From: JBCCGG01 sp039029395
Lineage (GTDB): Bacteria; Pseudomonadota; Alphaproteobacteria; Kiloniellales; JAKSDN01
Length of the DNA: 64,000 nucleotides
Assembly (NCBI GenBank): GCA_039029395.1
Contig: JBCCGG010000006.1
Span: 62,001-126,000, forward strand
Reading direction: 5' to 3'
The notes under the pieces are model-generated. The model worked only from the letters and a program-made list of their open reading frames with translations, was not told the origin of the DNA and made no database searches. Positions 7,464 through 16,504 of this stretch are shown one piece after another. The position numbers and the translations under genes are program-made. The stretch's first letter is position 1. Every line of letters starts with the position of its first letter.

Positions 7464-9083
7464 TCAGTTCTCCGCCTCGTCGTACTCCAGGCGCTCCAGT
7501 TCGGCCTCCTCGCTCAGGTATTGATGGACCTTCTCCTGGGGCAGGCGGCAGCGGAAGGAGAGGTAGAAGATGCCGAGCCCGAAGAGACCGACGATCAAGA
7601 GATCCCAGCCGAACGGCATGAGGCCGGTGCCGCCGCCGAAGGAGCCCAAGTAGGTCAGCACGAGCAGGCCGAAGAAGTAGGGGACCAGCCAAAGCGCCTG
7701 CTTGATGTCGAGCGTGTGCTTGAGCTTGGGGTCGACCGCGAGGTTGACGATGAAGAGGCCGATGCCTAGCGCCATGGGCAGGGCGATGCGCCAGAGCGTA
7801 TCCCAGCCGGTCCAGTAGATGACCCAACAGACCAGGACGAAGGCGACCGGCGCCACGATGCCGGCCAAGGGAATGCGGAAGGCGCGCGGCCGGTTGGGCA
7901 GCTCGGCCCGAAGGGCATAGAGCGAGAGCGGGCCCATGCAGAAGGACAGCACGATCGCGCCGGTGTTGAGGGTAATCACCTGCTTCCAGCTGGTGATCGG
8001 CATGAAGATGAGCAGGCCGACCACGAAATTCAGGGCGAGCGCCCGCAAGGGTACGCCGCGCGGCGACAGCAGCGCCAGGCCGCCGGGGAAAAGGCCGTTC
8101 TGGCTCATGGCCATGGTCAGGCGCCCGGTCGAGGCGGTCGATACCAGGCTCGAGCTGGCCGGCCCCAGGATCGCATCGGTATAAAGCAGGATAACCAGCC
8201 AGGTGACCCCGAAGGAGGCTACCAGGGCGGCCATGGGGCCGTTGCTGTGGCCGAAGTTCAGCGCGTGCCAGCCACCTTTGAGATGGTCGGGCGAGAGCGC
8301 GCCGATGAAGGCGATTTGCACCAGCACGTAGATGGCGAAGCAGGCCAGCACCGCCAGGGTCAGTGCCAAGGGCACGTTGACCTGGGGATTGTGCACCTCG
8401 CCGGCCAGGTCGATGGCGTGGCGAAAGCCGATAAAGGCGAAGATCACGCCGCCGGTGGAGATCGCCGTGAGGACGCCCTGCAGGCCGGCCGGCGCAAAGC
8501 CGCCGTGGGCCGTCATGTTGGCCGGCTCGAACTGCAGGAAAAGCAACGCGATGGCGGCGGTGATTGGCACGAACAGCTTGACCCAGGTCATGTAGGTGTT
8601 GATCGTCGCGAAGAGTCGCACGCCATAGGCGTTGATCACCGTGAACAGCAGAAGCAGACCACTGGCCACGGCGACACCGCCAGGGGTCAGCTGATTGTCG
8701 CCGCCTTTGGCTTCTTTATCGAGAAAGAGCCATTTAAGATGAGGCTCGTTGCTGGCGTACTCCAAGACGCCCTGGACCTCTAGCGGTGCGGTGCTGACGT
8801 AGCCGAGCCAGGCGGCCCAGCTGATGAACATGCTGACAACGTTGCCGTGGGAGAAGTGGGGCAGGCGGGCGAGGCCACCGGCGACCGGGAACATGGAGCC
8901 GATTTCTGCGTAGGTCAGGGCGATCATCAGCATGCCGAAGCCAGCGAGCGCCCAGGAGACGATCGCCGCCGGCCCCGCGATCTGCGCCGCGAAATAGGGT
9001 CCGAACAGCCAGCCTGAGCCGATCATGCCGCTGATCGAAATGAAGGTTAGGCCGACAAGTCCGATTGAACGTTGAAGCTGCAC
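7464..9083 (-). CDS. APC-superfamily permease
   Basis: A 539-residue polytopic membrane protein with about 12-14 hydrophobic helices. It starts with the APC-typical first helix GLVGLTFISISGMIGSGW, whose glycine-rich unwound segment binds substrate, and has the conserved EIGSMFPVAGG loop after helix 2. The C-terminal tail is acidic (EEAELERLEYDEAEN). The start is a GTG at 9083 with GGGGGAA just upstream. It lies 21 nt downstream of the adenine deaminase gene on the same strand, so the pair is probably cotranscribed. The family transports mostly amino acids. The operon partner raises the possibility of a purine-related or deaminated-base substrate, but this is inference only. Confidence 0.82.
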   Translation of the reverse strand: MQLQRSIGLVGLTFISISGMIGSGWLFGPYFAAQIAGPAAIVSWALAGFGMLMIALTYAEIGSMFPVAGGLARLPHFSHGNVVSMFISWAAWLGYVSTAPLEVQGVLEYASNEPHLKWLFLDKEAKGGDNQLTPGGVAVASGLLLLFTVINAYGVRLFATINTYMTWVKLFVPITAAIALLFLQFEPANMTAHGGFAPAGLQGVLTAISTGGVIFAFIGFRHAIDLAGEVHNPQVNVPLALTLAVLACFAIYVLVQIAFIGALSPDHLKGGWHALNFGHSNGPMAALVASFGVTWLVILLYTDAILGPASSSLVSTASTGRLTMAMSQNGLFPGGLALLSPRGVPLRALALNFVVGLLIFMPITSWKQVITLNTGAIVLSFCMGPLSLYALRAELPNRPRAFRIPLAGIVAPVAFVLVCWVIYWTGWDTLWRIALPMALGIGLFIVNLAVDPKLKHTLDIKQALWLVPYFFGLLVLTYLGSFGGGTGLMPFGWDLLIVGLFGLGIFYLSFRCRLPQEKVHQYLSEEAELERLEYDEAEN

Positions 9084-9104
9084 GGTTCCCCCAAACCAAT
9101 AATA

Positions 9105-10115
9105 CTATTGCTGTCCAATGTCTCTCAGTCGTTGAATATGCGCTTGCTTCTCCACTTCCGGCAGGAACGAGGCGACCAGGCTGTTCTCCGACAGCTTAAA
9201 GAGATCCCCCTCATTCAGGCCGAGCGCGTCTTGCACCGCGATGAAGTTGTCGTTCACGTAGCCGCCGAAGTAGGAGGGATCGTCGGAGTTGACTGTGGCC
9301 AGAAGGCCGCTCTCCAGCAGCCGGCGCAAGGGATGTTTAGCCATATGATCAACCACGCACAAACGCAGATTGGAAAGCGGGCAAACCGTCAATGCGATCT
9401 GCTCGGCCGCCAAGCGGGCGACCAGTGCCGGGTCCTCGAGCGCGCGAACGCCGTGGTCGATCCGCTCGACCCCAAGCACGTCGAGCGCTTCCCAGATGTA
9501 CTCCGGCGGTCCTTCCTCGCCGGCGTGGGCGGTCAGTCGGAAGCCGGCGTCCCGAGCCCGCGCGAAGACCCGCTTGAACTTGCTAGGGGGATGGCCGAGC
9601 TCGGCGGAATCCAGGCCGACGCCGACAATCTTCTCCTTGTGGTCCAGCGCCAGGTCCAGGGTGCGCTCGGCGTCGGCTTCCTCCAAGTCGCGCAGGAAGC
9701 ACATGATGATCAGGGTTGAGATGCCGTGACGCTCTTGGGCGTCCACGGTCGCCCGGTGGATGCCGCCAATCACCGAATCGAAGCCGACACCATTGCCTAG
9801 GTGGACTTGGGGGTCGAAGAAAATCTCGCTGTGTACCACGCCGTCCGCCACCGCATTCTGCAGATAGGCCGTGGTCAGGTCGTAGAAATCCTGTTCTGTC
9901 CTCAGCACTGACATGCCTTGGTAATAGATATCGAGGAAGTCCTGTAGCCGCGAGAAGTTATAGGCCGCGCGCAAGGCTTCGACCGAATCGTAGGCCAGCT
10001 TCACGCCATTGCGCCGAGCCAGAGCGAAGAGCATCTCGGGCTCCAGGCTGCCCTCGATATGCATGTGAAGCTCGGCCTTGGGCAGTCGCTCCAGGAATGC
10101 CCTCTGATCGCTCAT
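9105..10115 (-). CDS. Adenine deaminase (adenosine deaminase-like fold)
   Basis: A 336-residue metal-dependent TIM-barrel hydrolase of the adenosine/AMP/adenine deaminase family. The HxH zinc motif is in ELHMHIEGSLEP, the third His and catalytic Glu are in LTAHAGEEGP, and the distal His and Asp lie in RIDHGVRA and SDDPSYFGGY. The segment SNLRLCVV and the SDDPxYFGGY end are typical of the adenine-deaminase (Aah1-like) subgroup rather than adenosine deaminase, so adenine to hypoxanthine plus ammonia is the best call. It is the first gene of a two-gene unit with the permease. Confidence 0.87.
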   Translation of the reverse strand: MSDQRAFLERLPKAELHMHIEGSLEPEMLFALARRNGVKLAYDSVEALRAAYNFSRLQDFLDIYYQGMSVLRTEQDFYDLTTAYLQNAVADGVVHSEIFFDPQVHLGNGVGFDSVIGGIHRATVDAQERHGISTLIIMCFLRDLEEADAERTLDLALDHKEKIVGVGLDSAELGHPPSKFKRVFARARDAGFRLTAHAGEEGPPEYIWEALDVLGVERIDHGVRALEDPALVARLAAEQIALTVCPLSNLRLCVVDHMAKHPLRRLLESGLLATVNSDDPSYFGGYVNDNFIAVQDALGLNEGDLFKLSENSLVASFLPEVEKQAHIQRLRDIGQQ

Positions 10116-10288
10116 TCAGGAACGGCTCCTTGCCCGTTTAGTGATACTCCTATCGCTCCGCACCTTGCCATGGAACACCCAATGGGACAACGCCGTGTAG
10201 CGGAGGGTGATCGGCACCAATAGGGGCGCACCATGTTCTAAGGGGCCTACTGGGGTCGGACATCAGAGCGAGGATGCCGTCACCGACC

Positions 10289-10606
10289 TTAGGTCATCAT
10301 ACGTGCATTCAGGTCAAGCATGATCCAAAGGCTGCCACCGACCATAATGAGGATCAGCACGGCAGCGAAGGCGATCGCCAGTATGTTCTCGCGCGGCGTC
10401 GTCGAAAGATCGAGGTGCAGGAAAAAGCGTAGGTGCACCAGGACCTGGAGCAAAGCAGCGATCGCAATTACGATTAGTGTAGTACCGCGTGACAGTAGCT
10501 CGGCAGCCACCAATCCAAAGGGGATTGCGGTCAACACGAGCGCCAACCCAAAGCCTGTCAAATACTCGCGCAGGCTGGGCCCGCTGTGGGAAGAGCCGTT
10601 CTGCAT
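10289..10606 (-). CDS. cyoD: Cytochrome o ubiquinol oxidase subunit IV
   Basis: The 105-residue protein has three predicted transmembrane helices (about 20-42, 46-68, 78-100) and the subunit IV motif VLVHLRFFLHLD, which supports assembly of the bo3 oxidase. Its ATG overlaps the stop of cyoC as TGATG, so it is translationally coupled. It is the last gene of the cyoABCD unit. No cyoE (haem O synthase) follows in the window; bases 10116-10288 hold no gene. Confidence 0.9.
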   Translation of the reverse strand: MQNGSSHSGPSLREYLTGFGLALVLTAIPFGLVAAELLSRGTTLIVIAIAALLQVLVHLRFFLHLDLSTTPRENILAIAFAAVLILIMVGGSLWIMLDLNARMMT

Positions 10607-11211
10607 CACAAGATTCCCGGCAGATAGACGACAGAGAAAATGCCGATCCAAACGATGTCGAGGAAATGCCAAAACAGCCCGAGGCGGAACAGGCGTGACA
10701 TGGCATGGGCGTTGAGGCCTCGCAAGGCAATCTGAGCCGTCATGATCAAGATAAAGACGAGGCCGAAGCTGACGTGCAGGCCATGGGTGCCGACCAGCGT
10801 AAAGAAAGCCGAGAGGAAACCGCTGCGACCCGGATCGGCACCGCTGGCGATCATGCCGAGGAACTCGCTGATCTCCAGCGCAATGAAGCTTAAGCCCAGT
10901 GCGAAGGTAATCAGCAGCCAGATCAGCACTTTGGATTTCTCGCCCGCCCGTGCCGCCAACCAGGCCACGCCAAAGGCAATGCTGCTGCACAAAAGAGCCA
11001 TGGTTTCGAGGAAGGTATGCGTTATGTCGAAGACATCCTTGCCGGTCGGTCCCCCCGCGGTGCCGTGGACCATGACGCCGTAGGTAGCGAAGAGCAGCGC
11101 GAAGATGATCGCATCGCTCATCAGGTAGAGCCAGAAGCCGAATTCGCGCTGCTCAAGGTACTCTGCCTCTTCACGGGCACGCGCTTCAAGCGTCGGCGAG
11201 GCCTCGGTCAT
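10606..11211 (-). CDS. cyoC: Cytochrome o ubiquinol oxidase subunit III
   Basis: A 201-residue, five-helix integral membrane subunit of the haem-copper quinol oxidase. Hallmarks are FGFWLYLMSDAIIFA near residue 22, the EISEF segment, GTHGLHV and the final FRLGLFWHFLDIVWIGIF. It stabilises subunit I. The ATG overlaps the cyoB stop by four bases (ATGA). A longer in-frame extension to 11430 lies inside cyoB and is not expected to be used. Confidence 0.93.
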   Translation of the reverse strand: MTEASPTLEARAREEAEYLEQREFGFWLYLMSDAIIFALLFATYGVMVHGTAGGPTGKDVFDITHTFLETMALLCSSIAFGVAWLAARAGEKSKVLIWLLITFALGLSFIALEISEFLGMIASGADPGRSGFLSAFFTLVGTHGLHVSFGLVFILIMTAQIALRGLNAHAMSRLFRLGLFWHFLDIVWIGIFSVVYLPGIL

Positions 11212-13247
11212 GTCACGCGCCCCGGCAACATTTGGGCCGCGAAGGCAGGATCGTGCTCTGCTTCTTGGGCCGGTTTCTCCGCCAGGGCCATGGCTTCGAA
11301 ACGTTGTGTTTCCATCGCCTCGACCTGGGCGGCAGGGATACAGAAATCCGGATCGTCGTCGAAACAGCGGCTGACAACGGCGCCGAGCATGGCAAGCGCA
11401 CAAAGGCCAACCAGCCACCAGATATGCCAAACGATGGCAAAGCCGAGCACGAAGGCGAGCCCGCCGAGGATCGGCCCGACACCGCTGCTCTTAGGCAGGT
11501 AAATGTCCTCGTAGCGCTCCGGCCGTCGGTATGCCGTGCGCCGCTGCTTCATATCGAAGAAGGCATCGCGCCCTTCCACCGTCGGGATCACAGCAAAGTT
11601 GTAGAGCGGAGGCGGTGAAGAGGTCTGCCACTCCAAGCTGCGTCCGTCCCAGGGGTCGCCACTCAGATCTCGCCTTTGCCGCCAATCCCTGACACTGACG
11701 TAGATCTGAATCACCTGGCACGCAATGCCGCAAAGCACCAGGACCGCACCCACAGCCGCCACCACGAGATAGGGCTGCCATTCGGCCACATTATAGGTCT
11801 CCATGCGCCGTGGCATGCCGAGAAAGCCCAAGACGTAAAGTGGCATGAAGGCCAGATAGAAGCCGATCAGCCAGCACCAGAAGGACCGAATTCCCCAGCG
11901 CTCGTCGAGGGTAAAGCCTATCGATTTGGGGAACCAATAGCTGAAGCCAGCGAGATAGCCGAACAGCACGCCTGGAATGATGACATTGTGAAAGTGCGCT
12001 ACCAGAAAAGTGCTGTTGTGCATCAAATAGTCGACGGGTGGGATTGCCAGCAGAACACCCGACATGCCGCCGATCACGAATGTCACGATGAAGCCGATGG
12101 TCCAGTACATTGAGGGGTGAAACTCGATGCGCCCACGGAACATCGTAAACAGCCAGTCGAATATCTTCACGCCCGTCGGCACGGCAATGATCATGGTGGC
12201 AATGCCGAAAACGGCGTTGACGTTCTCGCTAGAACCCATCGTGAAGAAATGATGCAGCCAGACACTAAAGGACAAAACTCCGATTGCGCCCGTGGCGTAG
12301 ACTAAAGAGGGGTAACCGAACAAACGCTTGCGGGAAAAGGTGGCCACGACCTCAGAGAAAACGCCGAATGCCGGCAGAACCAGGATGTAGACCTCTGGAT
12401 GCCCCCAAATCCAAAAGAGGTTGATGTAGTTCATCAGGTTGCCGCCCGCCTCGTTGGTGAAGAAATGCATGCCAAAGATGCGGTCGAGACCCAGCATCGC
12501 ACAGGCGACGGTCAGCGCCGGAAAGGCGAAGACCATCAGAATGGCGGTGATCAACGCGGTCCAAGTGAAGAGCGGCATCCGCATCAGGGTCATGCCCGGC
12601 GCACGCCGTTTGATGATGGTGACGATGAAATTGATCCCAGACAGGGTCGAGCCCACCCCGCTGATCAGAAGCGCCCAGATCCAATAGTCGACGCCGACGT
12701 CGGGCGAGTACTCGATGCCCGAGTAAGGGGGATACCCGGTCCAGCCCGCGGTCGAGAACTTGCCGATCACGAGCGAGATCATGACCAGAGCAGCACCGGC
12801 CGCGGTTAGCCACAGGCTGACCGAGTTGAGAAAAGGAAAGGCAACGTCGCGTGTACCGATTTGCAGGGGTACGGCAACGTTCAACAAGCCAGTCATGAAC
12901 GGCATGGCCATGAAGAAGATCATGATCGTGCCGTGGGAGCTAAAGATCTGATCGAAGTGGTCGGGCGGCAGATAGCCATCCGAGTTGTAGGCGAATGCCT
13001 GCTGTGAGCGCATCATGATGGCATCGACGAAGCCGCGCAGCAGCATGATCAGCGCAAGAACGATGTACATGATGCCGATGCGCTTGTGGTCGACGCTGGT
13101 CAACCACTCCACCCAAAGGTAGCGCCACTTGCCGAAATAGGTTATGCCGGCCATGACAAGCAAGGCGCCGCCGACCGTGATACCTGCCCCACCCATGGCA
13201 ATCCAGCTGTATAAGGGCAGCGCATCGATCGTAAGCTTTCCGAACAT
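11208..13247 (-). CDS. cyoB: Cytochrome o ubiquinol oxidase subunit I
   Basis: The 679-residue catalytic subunit of the proton-pumping bo3-type quinol oxidase, with about 15 transmembrane helices. The Cu-B/Tyr motif WGHPEVYIL, the FHNVIIPG segment with haem-ligand histidines, and the N-terminal VDHKRIGIMY stretch are all present. It oxidises ubiquinol and reduces oxygen to water at the haem o3-Cu-B centre. Length and motif order are normal for CyoB. It lies 19 nt downstream of cyoA; AGGTTAGC precedes the ATG at 13247. Confidence 0.95.
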   Translation of the reverse strand: MFGKLTIDALPLYSWIAMGGAGITVGGALLVMAGITYFGKWRYLWVEWLTSVDHKRIGIMYIVLALIMLLRGFVDAIMMRSQQAFAYNSDGYLPPDHFDQIFSSHGTIMIFFMAMPFMTGLLNVAVPLQIGTRDVAFPFLNSVSLWLTAAGAALVMISLVIGKFSTAGWTGYPPYSGIEYSPDVGVDYWIWALLISGVGSTLSGINFIVTIIKRRAPGMTLMRMPLFTWTALITAILMVFAFPALTVACAMLGLDRIFGMHFFTNEAGGNLMNYINLFWIWGHPEVYILVLPAFGVFSEVVATFSRKRLFGYPSLVYATGAIGVLSFSVWLHHFFTMGSSENVNAVFGIATMIIAVPTGVKIFDWLFTMFRGRIEFHPSMYWTIGFIVTFVIGGMSGVLLAIPPVDYLMHNSTFLVAHFHNVIIPGVLFGYLAGFSYWFPKSIGFTLDERWGIRSFWCWLIGFYLAFMPLYVLGFLGMPRRMETYNVAEWQPYLVVAAVGAVLVLCGIACQVIQIYVSVRDWRQRRDLSGDPWDGRSLEWQTSSPPPLYNFAVIPTVEGRDAFFDMKQRRTAYRRPERYEDIYLPKSSGVGPILGGLAFVLGFAIVWHIWWLVGLCALAMLGAVVSRCFDDDPDFCIPAAQVEAMETQRFEAMALAEKPAQEAEHDPAFAAQMLPGRVT

Positions 13248-13266
13248 CCAGCTAACCTCTGCTTGC

Positions 13267-14217
13267 CTATTGGGTAGGGGTGTGGCCTGACATCATCTCA
13301 TCGCCCATGTAGCTTGCGATGATCTTGTCGAACAAATCTGTTTCGACCGCTGAGTAGTAGGTCACCGGATGCTTGATGCTTGGTTTGGCGAGCGCCGAAT
13401 AAGCGTTCGCATCCAACACCTCCGATGACTGACGAACCTTCGCCACCCAAGCGTCGAAATCCGCCTGGCTGGTTGCCAAGGCCTCGAAGTACTGCTTGGC
13501 GAAACCGTCGCCACTATACTGCATGTTGCGACCCATGAAGCGACCTGGCTCGTCAGCCAGCAGATTAAGCTGCGTTTGCATCCCTGCCATGGCATAGATC
13601 TGACTGCCAAGAGCCGGAATGAAAAAGGAATTCATCACTGTATCGGAGGTGATTCGCAGGCTGAGCGGCCGACCGCTCGGAAACACCAGCTCGTTGACCG
13701 AGGCGATCTGCTGATCCGGATAAATGAAGAGCCACTTCCAGTCCTGCGCCACGACCTCGACCTGCAGCGGCTGAACGCTGGACTGGAGCGGTCGGTAGGG
13801 ATCCAGCCTGTGCGTATAGTCCCAGACCAGCGTGCCCAAAACGATGACGATGATAGCTGGTACGGTCCATACCAAGATCTCGATCGGGGTCGAGAAGTCC
13901 CAGTCCGGCCGATAGGCAGCCTTTTTGTTCTTCACCCGGTATCTTGTCACGAACACGAACGCCATGATCCAGACCGGGATAATGACGATTAACATGATAC
14001 CAGCAGCGGTGAACAGCAAATCGCGCTCGGTGAATGCCACAGGCCCCTTGGGATCAATGATTGGCGCGCCACTTATCTCGCAGCCGCTCGCAAGCAAAGC
14101 GGCCAAACGCGCCATGGCGCACGGCATGATCCGCCGCATCGCAGTCAGGGAAAGTGTTTGCCGAATCAGCTGCATGACTGGGTTTATGCTGTCTGAGATT
14201 TGCGCCGGCTGCAACAT
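13267..14217 (-). CDS. cyoA: Cytochrome o ubiquinol oxidase subunit II
   Basis: Subunit II of the bo3 oxidase, up to 316 residues. A probable lipoprotein signal ends at ALLASGC; a lipid-anchored Cys is usual in CyoA. Two transmembrane helices follow (about 68-92 and 110-130), then a periplasmic cupredoxin domain. The Cu-A ligands of cytochrome c oxidases are absent: the relevant loop reads FMGRNMQYSGDGF with no Cys, which marks a quinol oxidase. The start is uncertain. ATG at 14217 is reported, but 14175 or 14139 would give a shorter, more typical lipoprotein signal. It is the first gene of cyoABCD. Confidence 0.9.
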   Translation of the reverse strand: MLQPAQISDSINPVMQLIRQTLSLTAMRRIMPCAMARLAALLASGCEISGAPIIDPKGPVAFTERDLLFTAAGIMLIVIIPVWIMAFVFVTRYRVKNKKAAYRPDWDFSTPIEILVWTVPAIIVIVLGTLVWDYTHRLDPYRPLQSSVQPLQVEVVAQDWKWLFIYPDQQIASVNELVFPSGRPLSLRITSDTVMNSFFIPALGSQIYAMAGMQTQLNLLADEPGRFMGRNMQYSGDGFAKQYFEALATSQADFDAWVAKVRQSSEVLDANAYSALAKPSIKHPVTYYSAVETDLFDKIIASYMGDEMMSGHTPTQ

Positions 14218-14809
14218 CAGCTCTGCCCCGATTGCAAAGAACTGAGATTAGAGACAAATGACAATATGCCGCTCTTTCCAGACTTCATCCCCGAGACGAG
14301 GACCGCAAGCGCACTTTTGTCCTTGGAAGACCACGGTTGTTTGGACGGGTAGTCCCCTGACGGACCCGAATCGTGATGAAAAGTTTGCCTGAGCCATGGT
14401 TTGAGCGCAACCGGCGCCTCCGTGGCGCATCCATTTTGCATCGGAGAAGGGGTAACTTCGCGAGAGCCGGTCGCCTGTCTGTCCAATCGGGGGCTTGACG
14501 GGCCGAAGGTTGTGTTTCCGGATGCACTGGTGCTGGGGTCGCAGGCACCGCGTGTTAGCCTCGGCGTGGTCATGCCGGCACTGGCCTTGGTCGCGAGCGG
14601 TCCATACGCTCTAGGATGTCGGCGAACAACTTACGCGGCACGGCAACCTCTGTGTCACGTGGGAGATGGGAGCTGAAGCGTCACGGTGAAGGTGAACTGC
14701 GGGCGGGAAGGCAGTACGTGATCGATTTCCATAACGCGGCGGTCCCTTCTATCGGAGCTCAATACTCAAAGCGGCTTTGCGACCCAACTGGGCATGAGGT
14801 GCGTTGCGA
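14218..14809. other. Gene-free stretch between cyoA and the GltS-like gene
   Basis: About 590 nt without a gene I can support. Frames on both strands (minus 14217-14573; plus 14401-14676 and 14616-14888) lack recognisable motifs, signal peptides or good ribosome sites. The cyo promoter should lie at its left end. I found no convincing FNR-type or other operator and no insertion-sequence termini. Confidence 0.5.
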
Positions 14810-16504
14810 TCATGACGTGCGGGTCGGAACGATCTCGACGCGCGGCTCGAAACTGTCTGGATCGGCGGCTTCCCAGGCATTTTTGTAGAAGTCGTGCTCG
14901 GTGTCGGCGAGGATCTCGCCCGGCTTGAGGTAGTAGTAGATCTCGTCGAAGCGCACCGTGCGGGTGTGCGTGATGCGCCGTTGCAAGAAGGAGGGGCCGA
15001 GCTGATCCGGATGCTCGAGGCCTAGCGAAGCCAAGATCTGGTTGAAGCTGTCGACCGTGTTCTTTTGGAATTGGTGAACCCGCTCGGCCTTGTCGGGCAC
15101 CACCAATGCCCGGCTGCGAGTATGGTCCTGAGTCGCGACGCCGACCGGGCAGCGGTTGGTGTGGCAGCGTTGGGCCTGGATGCAGCCGATCGCGAACATC
15201 ATGGCGCGTGCTGCATTGGTATAATCGGCGCCTTGGGCGATGCGCCGGGCGATGTCGAACCCCGAGGCGACCTTGCCGCTGCAACCGATCTTGATCTTGT
15301 CCCTCAGGTTGCACCCGACCAGGGCGTTGTGCACGAAGACCAAGCCTTCGGTCAGGGGCAGGCCGACATGATCCTCGAACTCCAAGGGCGCCGCCCCGGT
15401 GCCGCCTTCCGAACCGTCGACGATGATGAAGTCCGGGTAGACCTCGGTCTCGATCATGGCTTTGCAGACCGCCAGGAACTCGTACATCTTGCCGATGCAG
15501 AGCTTGAAGCCGGTCGGTCGGCCGTCGGCCATGTCGCGCAGCTCGGCGACGAACTCGATCAGCTCGCGCGGGGTGGAAAAGGCGGAGTGGTGGGGCGGCG
15601 AAACACACTTTTCGTGCACCGGCACGCCGCGAATCGCGGCTATCTCCGGGCTCACCTTGGGGCCGGGCATGACCCCGCCGAGGCCCGGCTTGGCGCCCTG
15701 CGAGAGCTTGATGGAAACCAGCTTGACCGAATCTACGTTGACCTTGTCTTTGAACTGCTCTCGGTCGAAGCCGCCCTCCTTGGTGCGGCAACCGAAGTAG
15801 CCGCTGCCGATCTCCCAGACCAGGTCGCCGCCGTGCTCCAGGTGATACTGAGACAGGCCGCCTTCGCCGGTGTCGTGGCAAAAATCGCCCATCTTTGCAC
15901 CCAGATTGAGTGACCTGATCGCGTTCGCGCTGAGTGCCCCGAAACTCATGGCCGAGACATTGAGCAGCGCCATGTCGTAGGGCCGCTTGCAGCCCGGTCC
16001 GCCGACCGGCACGCGGAAGTGCTCTTTGGACTGGGGCTTGGGGGACATGGAATGCAAGAACAGCTCGTAGCCCGGCTCGTAAACCTCAAGCTCCGTGCCG
16101 AAAGGCTGCTCGCCGTGCAGGTTCTTGGCGCGCTCGTAAACCACGGTGCGTTGGTTGCGCGCGAAGGGCCGGCCGCTGGTGTCATTCTCGCCGAAATACT
16201 GTCGAAACTCCGGGCGGATGCCTTCGAACAGCCAGCGCATGTGCGCGATGACCGGATAGTTGCGCAACAAGTTGTGGCGCGATTGGATCATGTCCCAAGT
16301 GCCCAGAAGGGCAAGGAATCCGGTCACTAGAAGCGGCCAGACGAAATGCTTGCTGACCGTCAGCATGAGCACGAAGAACAGCAACGAGACCACGAGGCAC
16401 AGCTGATAGATCAAGTACCGCGGTTGGCCCATGTCCCGGAACGGACTGCCGTGTTCGGCGAGGATCTTGTCAGTCGAAGACATGGCCATGCTCGTAGCGT
16501 TCAT
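14810..16504 (-). CDS. Membrane-anchored FMN-binding glutamate synthase-family protein
   Basis: A 564-residue protein. Two hydrophobic helices near the N-terminus (about 32-52 and 55-70) precede a GltB-type FMN barrel. The barrel shows MSFGALSANAIRSLNLGA, HDTGEGGLSQYHLEHGGD, the GLGGVMPGPKVSPEIA loop, DGSEGGTGAAP and the cysteine cluster motif CIQAQRCHTNRCPVG for a 3Fe-4S centre. It lacks the glutaminase and GXGXG domains, so it is not a complete GOGAT. Stand-alone members are only loosely annotated as glutamate synthase-like, and the true reaction is unknown. Start codons at 16504, 16489 and 16483 all overlap the upstream HPPD-like gene, implying translational coupling. Confidence 0.82.
   Translation of the reverse strand: MNATSMAMSSTDKILAEHGSPFRDMGQPRYLIYQLCLVVSLLFFVLMLTVSKHFVWPLLVTGFLALLGTWDMIQSRHNLLRNYPVIAHMRWLFEGIRPEFRQYFGENDTSGRPFARNQRTVVYERAKNLHGEQPFGTELEVYEPGYELFLHSMSPKPQSKEHFRVPVGGPGCKRPYDMALLNVSAMSFGALSANAIRSLNLGAKMGDFCHDTGEGGLSQYHLEHGGDLVWEIGSGYFGCRTKEGGFDREQFKDKVNVDSVKLVSIKLSQGAKPGLGGVMPGPKVSPEIAAIRGVPVHEKCVSPPHHSAFSTPRELIEFVAELRDMADGRPTGFKLCIGKMYEFLAVCKAMIETEVYPDFIIVDGSEGGTGAAPLEFEDHVGLPLTEGLVFVHNALVGCNLRDKIKIGCSGKVASGFDIARRIAQGADYTNAARAMMFAIGCIQAQRCHTNRCPVGVATQDHTRSRALVVPDKAERVHQFQKNTVDSFNQILASLGLEHPDQLGPSFLQRRITHTRTVRFDEIYYYLKPGEILADTEHDFYKNAWEAADPDSFEPRVEIVPTRTS

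Noticed and set aside
14401..14676. Possible transposase fragment upstream of the cyo operon
   Set aside because: No DDE, helix-turn-helix or terminal repeats could be seen.
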